This document shows positions 34,616-42,987 of a DNA stretch of 64,000 bases, piece after piece; position 1 is the stretch's first letter, and every line of letters begins with the position of its first letter. This DNA comes from Chryseosolibacter sp964532595. GTDB lineage: Bacteria > Bacteroidota > Bacteroidia > Cytophagales > Cyclobacteriaceae. The translations under genes and the position numbers were made by a program. The notes under the pieces are model-generated. The model saw nothing but the letters and a program-made list of their open reading frames with translations, searched no databases and was not told the origin of the DNA. The stretch is from assembly GCA_964532595.1 (NCBI GenBank), contig CAZHIQ010000007.1, positions 1-64,000 on the forward strand, in the 5' to 3' direction.

Positions 34616-34786
34616 ATGAAACGATTGATCCTTCTTATGATCCTCTTTTCGGTTTGCCTGCTGCCGGGCTGCACTTCGGGGCGATACACGACGACGGTCG
34701 TTAAGCCCAAATACCAGAAAGGATTCTTCGACCGGAAGAAAGACAAAGGCAAAAAGCGGACAAAGACTGTACGTGTCCGCAACTAG
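34616..34786 (+). CDS. Very small lipoprotein (56 aa)
   Basis: A 56-codon gene. The signal peptide (MKRLILLMILFSVCLLPGC) has a good lipobox with Cys19. The mature part of 38 residues is very basic (FDRKKDKGKKRTKTVRVRN). A lipid anchor with a cationic tail could bind peptidoglycan, lipopolysaccharide or nucleic acid; no family is recognised. A -7 element stands upstream, and the stop is 3 bases from the convergent TetR gene. Confidence 0.7.
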   Translation: MKRLILLMILFSVCLLPGCTSGRYTTTVVKPKYQKGFFDRKKDKGKKRTKTVRVRN

Positions 34787-34789
34787 CCC

Positions 34790-35419
34790 TCACGCCAGTC
34801 CCTTTATCACATTTTCAAGATTTCTGCGGAAGTACACCTTCACCGCAGCTTGTTGCGTAAGGTGTGAGGAAACGATGGAGCCCAGAAAGACCGTTATAAA
34901 CAGATTGGTTATATCCCGCGTCGAACTCGTCTTTGTGATCTCCTTGCGCATAATGGCCTCGAGCGCAAACTTCTCCAACATCTGTTCAAGCGACATGATT
35001 TCAAGCGTCGTGATATCCTCGACTTCGGGAAACAACAACCGCTTTTCCTCCGGCTTCACCGGGAACGGCTTGGGAGGACGCTTTGAATCAGACAGGTATC
35101 CCACGAGACTAAGCATAAGCCCGGGGTGCAATTCGCATTCATCACCAAGCTTGTCCAGAAGATAGAACACCCCCTGCATCCCCTCCCGTGGTTTCTGCTT
35201 CATCTCCACGGCCCGTGCCAGACACCACACGCGGAGGTGATAAAGTAGTACGTCTTCCTTCTGGGGAAAATACTTGAAAAACGTAACTTTAGAGATCTTT
35301 ACTTTCTCGCAAATATCCTCGACATATATGTCGTCAAAAGCCTTTTTACCAATCAGTTTAAGTGTATGCTCCAGCACCTGCACTTTCAACCTCGCCGCCT
35401 TTTCTTTCCGTAAGCTCAT
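34790..35419 (-). CDS. TetR/AcrR-family transcriptional regulator
   Basis: 209 residues. The N-terminal DNA-binding domain (about 10-57) has the TetR helix-turn-helix with VEDICEKVKISKVTFFKYFPQKEDVL. The C-terminal ligand-binding half is not recognisable. It is divergent from the gamma-glutamyltransferase gene with only 57 bases between the starts, so it may repress that gene and itself. I see no perfect palindrome in the short gap. Confidence 0.92.
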   Translation of the reverse strand: MSLRKEKAARLKVQVLEHTLKLIGKKAFDDIYVEDICEKVKISKVTFFKYFPQKEDVLLYHLRVWCLARAVEMKQKPREGMQGVFYLLDKLGDECELHPGLMLSLVGYLSDSKRPPKPFPVKPEEKRLLFPEVEDITTLEIMSLEQMLEKFALEAIMRKEITKTSSTRDITNLFITVFLGSIVSSHLTQQAAVKVYFRRNLENVIKGLA

Positions 35420-35476
35420 TTCCCTTCAACTTTGACTTGAATTAAGAATTTTCTCTTCACTTTACCAACGTATAGA

Positions 35477-37174
35477 ATGACCAATCGTTCATTTTTGCTA
35501 CTACTTGTTTTTATAGCGGTTGCTTGCCGGCCGCCGCAAGGCATACGAGCTACCACCGGCGTTATTGCCGATTCGGCCATGGTCGTTTCAGCACACCCGC
35601 TTGCCACCAAGGTCGGGCTTGACATTCTCAAGGCAGGAGGCAACGCAGTAGACGCCGCAATAGCAACGCAATTTGCCCTCGCCGTCGTATATCCTTCGGC
35701 GGGCAATCTGGGCGGGGGAGGATTCATGGTTCTGCGCCAGGCGGACGGCCGCTTTGCGGCGCTCGACTATCGTGAGAAAGCCCCGGCCGCTGCATCCCAC
35801 GATATGTATTTAAATGAAGACGGTGAAGTTATTCCCCGGCTTAGCCTGCGCGGGCATCTCGCGAGTGGCGTGCCGGGATCCGTTGCCGGTATGGCGGAGT
35901 CGCACAAGGCTTACGGCTCTCTGCCCTGGGCATCGCTGGTACAACCGGCTATAGACCTTGCCGAAAATGGATGGCCTGTCACCGCCCGGCAGGCGCGGAG
36001 TTTTAACCGGCTGCAGAAAGACCTTCGCGAATTCAATACCGTGATGCCCGATTACTACTTCCGCGACGAGTGGAAGGAAGGAGACACAATCGTCATGCGC
36101 GACCTTGCGAAGACACTCGAGCGAATCCGTGACCGTGGCGCTTCAGGTTTCTACGAAGGCGAAACAGCGGACCTTATTGTGGAGGAGATGCAACGGGGCA
36201 ACGGGCGCATCACCCACGACGACCTGCGCAACTATCGTGCTGTATGGCGTCAACCCATCGTGGATCATTACAAACAGTTCAGGATAATCACCATGCCGCC
36301 CCCATCGAGCGGCGGTATCGCTTTGATGCAACTGCTGAAGTCGGTCGAACCCTACCCTATAGGAAAGTGGGGACACAACTCCTGGAGAAGTGTCCACCTC
36401 ATGGTTGAAGCAGAGCGACGGGTTTATGCAGACCGGGCGGCGTGGCTCGGCGACCCTGACTTTTTTTCCGTGCCCTTAAGCGGTTTGACTTCGTCAGACT
36501 ACAACACAGGCAGGATGACATCCTTTGACCGCAAGCGCGCTACTCCGAGTAGCGATATACGCGAAGGCAGCCCGGCCCCCTATGAATCTCCCGAGACAAC
36601 TCATTTGTCAGTCGTCGATGCGTACGGCAACGCAGTTGCCGTAACTACCACGCTGAATGATTCGTATGGATCGCGGGTGATCGTTGGCGGAGCAGGATTT
36701 CTTCTTAACGACGAAATGGATGATTTCAGCATCAAACCTGGAGTACCCAACATGTACGGTGTGACCGGCGGCGAAGCAAACAAGATTGAGCCGGGAAAAC
36801 GCATGCTCAGTTCTATGACTCCTACTATTATAGAGCGGGATGGAAAACTTTTTATGGTCGTGGGAACCCCCGGGGGGACTACAATCATCACCTCAGTGTT
36901 CCAGACCATCCTCAACGTCGTCGAATTCGATATGGGAATGCAGGAGGCTGTAAATGCGAAGCGCTTTCACAGTCAGTGGTTGCCCGACGAAATCTTTCCG
37001 GAGCGGGGAGCACTTTCACAACGCGACAGTCTTCGACTCACCCGGATGGGCCATCGCTTCGGCGATAACTACTGGAACGGCATAGGACGCGTTGACGCTA
37101 TACTTGTCCGTCCAAACGGGCAACTTGAGGGCGGTGCCGACCCGAGAGGCGACGACCGGGCCATGGGCTACTAG
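35477..37174 (+). CDS. ggt: Gamma-glutamyltransferase
   Basis: 565 residues with an N-terminal signal ending FIAVAC, so probably a periplasmic lipoprotein. It hydrolyses or transfers the gamma-glutamyl group of glutathione and related peptides. The N-terminal GGNAVDAAIA motif and the self-cleavage site with catalytic Thr374 in TTHLSVVD are present. The later GSSM-like segment reads RMLSSMTPTI. The proenzyme should self-cleave into large and small subunits. It is divergent from a TetR regulator. Confidence 0.95.
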   Translation: MTNRSFLLLLVFIAVACRPPQGIRATTGVIADSAMVVSAHPLATKVGLDILKAGGNAVDAAIATQFALAVVYPSAGNLGGGGFMVLRQADGRFAALDYREKAPAAASHDMYLNEDGEVIPRLSLRGHLASGVPGSVAGMAESHKAYGSLPWASLVQPAIDLAENGWPVTARQARSFNRLQKDLREFNTVMPDYYFRDEWKEGDTIVMRDLAKTLERIRDRGASGFYEGETADLIVEEMQRGNGRITHDDLRNYRAVWRQPIVDHYKQFRIITMPPPSSGGIALMQLLKSVEPYPIGKWGHNSWRSVHLMVEAERRVYADRAAWLGDPDFFSVPLSGLTSSDYNTGRMTSFDRKRATPSSDIREGSPAPYESPETTHLSVVDAYGNAVAVTTTLNDSYGSRVIVGGAGFLLNDEMDDFSIKPGVPNMYGVTGGEANKIEPGKRMLSSMTPTIIERDGKLFMVVGTPGGTTIITSVFQTILNVVEFDMGMQEAVNAKRFHSQWLPDEIFPERGALSQRDSLRLTRMGHRFGDNYWNGIGRVDAILVRPNGQLEGGADPRGDDRAMGY

Positions 37175-37198
37175 AGGTACGGCAAGACAGAGCAGACA

Positions 37199-38779
37199 TC
37201 AGAGACGGCGAATAACAAACTCAACCCTGCGGTTAAGTCGCCGGGACTCTTCCGTGTCATTGCTAGCAATAGGACGCGTGCCCCCATATCCCTTGCCGGT
37301 GATACGCTTCCCGTCTATTCCTTTAGAAATAAGGTATTCCCTGACCTTATCGACCCGTTGTTGTGACAACCTCACGTTGTCAGCGTGTACACCCCTGACA
37401 TCGGTGTGCCCCATTAGCTCAATGCGAACGCCTGGATTATTGTTCATGAAATCAACCACCAGGTCGAGTTCGGCAAACGATTCGGGTAGAATATCCGTAC
37501 GGGACTGAGCAAAAAGCACGTTCTTGAGGTTCACTGTCGTGCCTACAGCTACAGGCTGCAGGGTATAATTCAGTTCGAGATCCCGTAGTTCGAGGGTCTT
37601 GCTATCGAGCTTTTCGAGACTACTCACATACCCGCGTGCCTCAATCCGGATTCGGTAATCACCTACAGGAAGCGTAAGCCGATATCCCTCCGCGGTTGCC
37701 GTCACCGGAAACGCATGATCGGGCCCTTCAAAGGTTATCTGTGCTGCGATAGCCTCACCGGAACGGGAATCCGCTATTTTTCCGTATACCCGGAACACAT
37801 CTTCATCATCGGGAATGCCGTCGTTTTGCGGCTGAAATATCTCTCCGTCAATCGATTCCTCTCGCGGAGCCGCTGCAAACATTGTTGAGTCAATGAGCAA
37901 AGGCTGATCATTTGTTGGCTGATACAAACGAAGATCTCCGTACCCTTCACTGCTGGTGGTACTGGTGTACAGCGCTTCGCCGGTGGGGCCTGCTATCCTG
38001 TAAAACAGGTCACGTCCCGGAGTGTTGATAGCGGGCCCCAGGTTTTCCGGCTGCGACCAATGCGTCCACGAGTCGTCGAGCCTAACGGCCCGGTAAACAT
38101 CAAAACTTCCAATGCCCTTCCGGCCGTTACTGGAAAAATAAAGGGTGGAATTGTCAGCGCTCAGCGAGGGACTTAGCTCCTGGAATTGTGAATTGATCAC
38201 ATTTCCCAGATTTCGTGGCTCGGTCCACTGACCAGCCTGTTTGACGGACACATAAATATCCTCAACGCCGTAAGTTCCATAGCCCTCTGCCGAAAACACA
38301 AACACTGTATTATCGGCCGATATAGATCCACTGATAATATTGGATTTATTGAGGAAATAGGGAATAGTGATGTTTTCGGGGCGCGACCAGCCTTCGGGCG
38401 TTGCCCGGGCTACCGCGATTCCCTGACTACGCGCAGGACTATTTCCTGATGCATAATGACCGTGCAGGAAGAGTTGTTTCCCGTCAGGCGAGAACCCGGC
38501 GACCGCGTTATAAGCGCGATTGTTAATAACGGTTCCCGCGTGCACGGGGGCAGACCATCCCGTTGACGTTTTACGGGAGAGCCAGATATCTCCGGGATCG
38601 CGTACCCCATCAATATTCTGAGGGTGTCCGGCAATCGTAAAGAAAAGCGTATTGCCATCAGGGCTTAGCACAGGGTTTCGTTCGTCGTACGGACTGTTTA
38701 GCCCGGAAAACACATCCGATCGCTGTTGAGCCAAAGCATTCAGACTGACGAAAAGAACTAGAAAAAATGAAAGTCGCAT
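37199..38779 (-). CDS. OmpA-family protein with PD40 propeller repeats
   Basis: 526 residues from the ATG at 38779, which begins a signal peptide (MRLSFFLVLFVSLNALAQQ); the frame reaches 38809. The N-terminal 270 residues are WD40-like PD40 repeats (NPVLSPDGNTLFFTI, SPSLSADNSTLYFSSNGRKG). A carboxypeptidase-regulatory-like strand domain follows. The OmpA domain (about 410-526, LMGHTDVRG ... RRVEFVIRRL) binds peptidoglycan. The architecture is common in Bacteroidota; some relatives (PorE-like) help anchor T9SS. Direct T9SS involvement is not shown here. Confidence 0.9.
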   Translation of the reverse strand: MRLSFFLVLFVSLNALAQQRSDVFSGLNSPYDERNPVLSPDGNTLFFTIAGHPQNIDGVRDPGDIWLSRKTSTGWSAPVHAGTVINNRAYNAVAGFSPDGKQLFLHGHYASGNSPARSQGIAVARATPEGWSRPENITIPYFLNKSNIISGSISADNTVFVFSAEGYGTYGVEDIYVSVKQAGQWTEPRNLGNVINSQFQELSPSLSADNSTLYFSSNGRKGIGSFDVYRAVRLDDSWTHWSQPENLGPAINTPGRDLFYRIAGPTGEALYTSTTSSEGYGDLRLYQPTNDQPLLIDSTMFAAAPREESIDGEIFQPQNDGIPDDEDVFRVYGKIADSRSGEAIAAQITFEGPDHAFPVTATAEGYRLTLPVGDYRIRIEARGYVSSLEKLDSKTLELRDLELNYTLQPVAVGTTVNLKNVLFAQSRTDILPESFAELDLVVDFMNNNPGVRIELMGHTDVRGVHADNVRLSQQRVDKVREYLISKGIDGKRITGKGYGGTRPIASNDTEESRRLNRRVEFVIRRL

Positions 38780-38844
38780 GTGGGGACGTTTCGCCAAATG
38801 TAAATCCAAAATTCTCGAAAATCAGTGTATCTCGCCGGAAGCGG

Positions 38845-39435
38845 CTATTTGCTGACCCATCGGTTCCCCTTTATTGAGAATCTCCAGGGCAGCCGGGCAT
38901 CCTCTCCGGCGTAGTCAATTCCGATTCGCGTACTGGCGACGATTGAACTTTTAGCGAGTTTCGTGCCGGAATCTTCAATCCAAATGTCATCATCGAGCAG
39001 CGACTTTCCATTGAAGCTTCGGTTAATGCCCAAAGCTTTAGTCAATTTGCCGGGACCGGAGGTGAGATGCCTGCTGCCCTCGGGCAGGTTGCGTCTCTGG
39101 TGCATGACCTCGAGTCCCTCGACCGGCTCCACCGCCCGGACGAGCACCGCTTCCGGAGTATCTTTACGGTTCGTCACCACATTAAATAGATAGTGAATTC
39201 CGTAGCAAAGATAAACATAAGCAAATCCTCCCTCTTCAAACATGATGGCGTTACGAGCGGTTTTACGCGCCCCGAACGCATGACACCCGCGTTCACGCCA
39301 CGAGTAGGCTTCCGTTTCGACAATTATGCCCCCGGTCGCAACGCCGTCAATACGGGTAAACAGCACCTTGCCCAGTAACTCCCGCGCCACCTTGACTACA
39401 TCGCTCTGTGCATAAAACTGCCTGCTCAATTTCAT
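38845..39435 (-). CDS. DNA-3-methyladenine glycosylase (AAG family)
   Basis: 196 residues with the AAG/MPG fold. It cuts alkylated purines and hypoxanthine from DNA, starting base-excision repair. Seen are LLGKVLFTR, the catalytic Glu in GGIIVETEAYSW, the intercalating Tyr region CYGIHYLFNVVT and SGPGKLTKALGI. The start is ATG at 39435. It lies 65 bases upstream of the OmpA gene on the same strand, probably by chance. Confidence 0.95.
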   Translation of the reverse strand: MKLSRQFYAQSDVVKVARELLGKVLFTRIDGVATGGIIVETEAYSWRERGCHAFGARKTARNAIMFEEGGFAYVYLCYGIHYLFNVVTNRKDTPEAVLVRAVEPVEGLEVMHQRRNLPEGSRHLTSGPGKLTKALGINRSFNGKSLLDDDIWIEDSGTKLAKSSIVASTRIGIDYAGEDARLPWRFSIKGNRWVSK

Positions 39436-39560
39436 TTCATCTCTCTTTCAAGTTTTTTATATATTGCCGCCACCAAACACTACGGCCGTCCAAGTTAGGC
39501 CTTAACTGGCGGATACCGATAAGTGTTCTGATTTTCTGACTGATAAATCCTTAAAACAAG

Positions 39561-40409
39561 ATGAAGAAAACAATTGTCATTCTGGCATTAGCCGCTATGT
39601 GCACCTTTGCCGAGGCACAGGTTCAAACTCCGCTTCCAAGTCCCAAGGCGTCTGTGTCCAGCGTTGTCGGACTCACTGAAGTCAAAATAGATTACTACCG
39701 CCCCAGGCTCCGCGGTAGAAAAATCTTCGGAGAAAAAGACGTGATGTATCCCTATGGAACTATCTGGCGCACAGGTGCCAACGACGGAACCAAAATATCT
39801 TTCTCAACACCCGTTAAAGTAGAGGGGATTGAAGTTGCTGCAGGAGAATACATCATCTTCACGTGGCCCGGTGCCCGCGAGTGGGCTGTGGTTCTCTACA
39901 GTGATGCCTCCATCGGCGGAAATACAAACCGCTATGATGCTTCGAAGGAAGCCGCCCGTTTCAATGTGAAACCCAATAAACTCAAACAAAAGGTCGAAAC
40001 GTTTACGATCAGCATCGCCGATATCGCGGCAGACAATAAATCGGCTACGATCACGCTGGCATGGGAAGACGTGGAAGTCCCTATCCGTGTGGAAGTCGAC
40101 TACGACGAACTGGTTATGCAGTCGATCGCGGCCAACACGCGGGTAAATCCCCGCAACTACTTCGAGTCTGCGGTCTACTACCTGGAGACGGGACGCGATT
40201 TGAAACAGGCCCTGACGTGGATCGACCTGGCTCTTGAGAGCAACCCTAAAGCATTCTGGATGCTCTACCAAAAGGCACGAATTCAGAAAGCCCTGGGCGA
40301 TAAAGAGGGCGCCATCAAAACTGCCACAGCCTCACTGGAAGCCGCGAGAGAAGCAAAGAACCGCGACTATCAGACTATGAACGAAGAGCTTATTCGTTCG
40401 GTGAAGTAA
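39561..40409 (+). CDS. DUF2911-domain exported protein with TPR-like end
   Basis: 282 residues with a signal peptide (ALAAMCTFAEAQ). The DUF2911 core is clear: SPKASVSSVVGLTEVKIDYYRP, RGRKIFG and YGTIWRTGANDGT, then beta strands. The last 90 residues form one or two helical repeats (FWMLYQKARIQKALGDKEGAI). The family is frequent and conserved in Bacteroidota but has no known function. A terminator follows directly. Confidence 0.9.
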   Translation: MKKTIVILALAAMCTFAEAQVQTPLPSPKASVSSVVGLTEVKIDYYRPRLRGRKIFGEKDVMYPYGTIWRTGANDGTKISFSTPVKVEGIEVAAGEYIIFTWPGAREWAVVLYSDASIGGNTNRYDASKEAARFNVKPNKLKQKVETFTISIADIAADNKSATITLAWEDVEVPIRVEVDYDELVMQSIAANTRVNPRNYFESAVYYLETGRDLKQALTWIDLALESNPKAFWMLYQKARIQKALGDKEGAIKTATASLEAAREAKNRDYQTMNEELIRSVK

Positions 40410-40431
40410 GAATTCTTAAATCGATACGAAG

Positions 40432-40461
40432 AACCACTCCCCTCCCGGGAGTGGTTTTTTT
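40432..40461 (+). terminator. Rho-independent terminator after the DUF2911 gene
   Basis: A 10-bp stem AACCACTCCC/GGGAGTGGTT with a 5-base loop and a seven-T run. The 190 bases that follow, to 40653, hold no gene that I can see. Confidence 0.92.
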
Positions 40462-40653
40462 GTTGTCGAAATTCTACAGCCTCCCGAGTCAGCCCACCGC
40501 CTCCCAAACAACCTCAGCACAGCCCCGCCCGGAAGCACTTAGTATTTTTTTACCTCACCATTGCCGAATACCGGCGGTGGCATGGGAATTTTCGTCATGG
40601 CTGTAAAATCGATCAGAGCTTCACATTAACAATCCAACCAATCCTAATAAGCA

Positions 40654-41985
40654 ATGAACCGCATGACTACCCTAAAGACCCGCCTGCAATCTCTGGAAAA
40701 AGAAATCAACGTTGCTGTTATCGGAATTGGCTCAATCGGAAAAGGGCTTGTATATCAGGTTAACGCCACTCCCGGAATGAGACCCGTTGCGATCGCAGAT
40801 ATCCACATCCAAAAAGCGATCGACTGCATTGAATGGCTAGGCCTTGAATACCAGATTGTCGACTCGCTGCCCGCCCTTAACCAGGCCATTGAGCAGGGTA
40901 AGGTCGCGGTTACCGATAACGGCGAGCTTGTTGCCTCCAGTGGTCTGGTCAACGTACTCATCGAGTCTTCGAATGCAGTCTTTCAAGGAGCAATCCACGC
41001 ATTAACTGCCATCAGTCATCACCAGCATGTGATCATGATGAACTTCGAAGCAGAGATGATGTACGGACCGGTTCTGTATAAAGCAGCGACGCGCGAAGGT
41101 GTTGTTTACACGAGCGCCGATGGTGACCAGCCTACGGTAATCAAACGGATGATCGATGAAATCGAACTCTGGGGTCTCGACATTGTGATGGCAGGAAATA
41201 TCAAGAACTACCTCGACAGATACACCGACCCGATAAAGATCGCCCCTGAAGCCGACAAGCGAACGCTCGACCATAAGATGTGTTCATCGTACACTGACGG
41301 AACCAAACTCTGCGTCGAGATGGCAGTTCTTGCTAACGCAATCAACGGCAAAACAGCTGTACCGGGCATGCTCGGCCACCGAATGAAACACGTGAATGAA
41401 ATATTCAACTATATAGACTTCGACAAGGTATGGGATGGTGAGCATCCCCTCGTCGACTATGTTCTCGGCAGCGAACCCAAGGGGGGAGTATTTGTTGTAG
41501 CGCACACCGCTGACAAATTTCAGCAATACACCTTTAACTGGTTTCCGCCGGACGTAGGTCCAGGTCCCTACTATGTTTTCGCAAGACCTTACCACCTCGG
41601 TCACATCGAAGCCATGCCATGCGTTGCCGAGGCGTATCTCGACGGCACTGCCCGCCTTCACCCTGTAAGAGGTATGCGCACCAACGTTCATACTTACGCC
41701 AAACGCGACCTCAAAGCCGGAGATCAACTGGATGGAATGGGCGGCTTTAACAGCTACGGTCTCATCGAAAACATTGATGAGACACAAACATCCGGATTGC
41801 CCATCCTTCTCAATGATGGATTGAGGATCAAGCGCGATATTGGAAAAGATGAACGGATTTCTCTGGACGATGTTGAGTACAATCCCAACGACAAAGCGTT
41901 CCGTCTCTACATGGAGGCTCTCAGCCTCCGGTTTCCGACTGTCGACGCTGTGTCATCTCCAACTCCCAAAATCCAGTTCGCATGA
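40654..41985 (+). CDS. NAD(P)-binding dehydrogenase/reductoisomerase with SAF domain (COG4091/DRL-like)
   Basis: 443 residues. A Rossmann domain (VIGIGSIGKG, residues 23-31) is followed by a homoserine-dehydrogenase-like central part (MMNFEAEMMYGPVL, YTSADGDQP) and a SAF domain at the C terminus (RDLKAGDQLDGMGGF ... IKRDIGKDERI). The nearest family I know is COG4091, predicted homoserine dehydrogenase with SAF, which includes the DRL enzymes that make methylerythritol phosphate in Brucella. Here the start of a family 2 glycosyltransferase gene overlaps its stop by four bases, which points to making a modified sugar or polyol for a surface glycan. True homoserine dehydrogenase activity is unlikely in this context. 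Confidence 0.82.
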   Translation: MNRMTTLKTRLQSLEKEINVAVIGIGSIGKGLVYQVNATPGMRPVAIADIHIQKAIDCIEWLGLEYQIVDSLPALNQAIEQGKVAVTDNGELVASSGLVNVLIESSNAVFQGAIHALTAISHHQHVIMMNFEAEMMYGPVLYKAATREGVVYTSADGDQPTVIKRMIDEIELWGLDIVMAGNIKNYLDRYTDPIKIAPEADKRTLDHKMCSSYTDGTKLCVEMAVLANAINGKTAVPGMLGHRMKHVNEIFNYIDFDKVWDGEHPLVDYVLGSEPKGGVFVVAHTADKFQQYTFNWFPPDVGPGPYYVFARPYHLGHIEAMPCVAEAYLDGTARLHPVRGMRTNVHTYAKRDLKAGDQLDGMGGFNSYGLIENIDETQTSGLPILLNDGLRIKRDIGKDERISLDDVEYNPNDKAFRLYMEALSLRFPTVDAVSSPTPKIQFA

Positions 41986-42935
41986 CCTCATCATCCCAGC
42001 CACTTGTAACGGTTGTAATGGCGACATACAATCGCGCGGAAACATTGAAGTATGCGATTGAAAGTGTGCTATGGCAAACCTACACAAACTTCGAATTGTG
42101 GATCGTCGGCGACTGCTGCACCGATCATACGGAAGAAGTTGTAGGGCGATACCTCCACGATCCGAGGGTTCACTGGTATAACATGCCGGTAAACTCAGGG
42201 TACCAGAGCAAACCCAACAACGAAGGAATCCGTCGCGGCCGGGGAGAGTACATCGCCTACCTTAATCACGACGACATCTGGTTGCCAAACCACCTTGCCG
42301 ATACGATGGCTCATATTCAGATGACGGATGCCGACATAGTTTTCTCCGTTATTCAATGGGTTTACTCCTTTACCCATTCGCGGGCTGACATTCCGCTACT
42401 GCCTTCTCTGCCTATTCCGCCGGAGGCGACAGCTGTCGTACACAAGCGATCGGTAATCGACCGCATTGGCTATTGGAAAGACATTCATGAAACCTACTCG
42501 TATCCACGGGTAGATTTCTTCCGTCAGGCTCAGTTCGCGAAGCTCAAATTTGAGATTGTGCCGTCTCTTACAGGACTCAAATTTCTGTGGGCGGAGAAAA
42601 ATTACCACGATGTAGGACCACATCCCATTTACATGGAACGCGTGCGTAAAGAACAAGACTATGCGAACCGGGAACTCACCGCCATGCTAATCCGCGCGGA
42701 ACACCAGATATACCAATGGCCAAGAGGCAGCCGGCTTAAGTTCATGCTTGCAAGTCCGCTCCGTAAACTGATGCTCCGGCTGAAAGTCGATCCCGCGGCC
42801 CTGCGGTTCTGGCACAAGAAGGGAACACAAATCAAGATCTGGCGGAGAAAGCACCGCCTCGAAGGAGCAGAGGGGACAACTTCTGAAACGCAGCAAAAGC
42901 AGGTCGTCGGTGAGTCGGCGACTGTTCAAGAATAG
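41982..42935 (+). CDS. Family 2 glycosyltransferase
   Basis: 317 residues, GT-A fold. It begins VTVVMATYNRAETLKYAIESV and has the metal-binding acidic pair in YLNHDDIW (Asp97, Asp98). The usual VDDGSTD reads VGDCCTD. No membrane helix is seen; the C-terminal tail is basic (KIWRRKHR). It should move a sugar from a nucleotide donor to a glycan or lipid carrier at the inner membrane. Its ATGA overlap with the SAF-domain gene means translational coupling, so the two proteins probably act in one pathway. It ends at a terminator; no other glycan genes are adjacent. Confidence 0.9.
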   Translation: MTSSSQPLVTVVMATYNRAETLKYAIESVLWQTYTNFELWIVGDCCTDHTEEVVGRYLHDPRVHWYNMPVNSGYQSKPNNEGIRRGRGEYIAYLNHDDIWLPNHLADTMAHIQMTDADIVFSVIQWVYSFTHSRADIPLLPSLPIPPEATAVVHKRSVIDRIGYWKDIHETYSYPRVDFFRQAQFAKLKFEIVPSLTGLKFLWAEKNYHDVGPHPIYMERVRKEQDYANRELTAMLIRAEHQIYQWPRGSRLKFMLASPLRKLMLRLKVDPAALRFWHKKGTQIKIWRRKHRLEGAEGTTSETQQKQVVGESATVQE

Positions 42936-42955
42936 GTTTGTTAGTTTTTGTTAGC

Positions 42956-42985
42956 AAGGTGCCCCGTAAGGCACCTTTTCCTTTT
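42956..42985 (+). terminator. Rho-independent terminator between convergent genes
   Basis: A perfect 8-bp stem AAGGTGCC/GGCACCTT with a 6-base loop and a T-rich tail (TTCCTTTTC). It lies between the glycosyltransferase and GMC genes. Confidence 0.85.
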
Positions 42986-42987
42986 CT

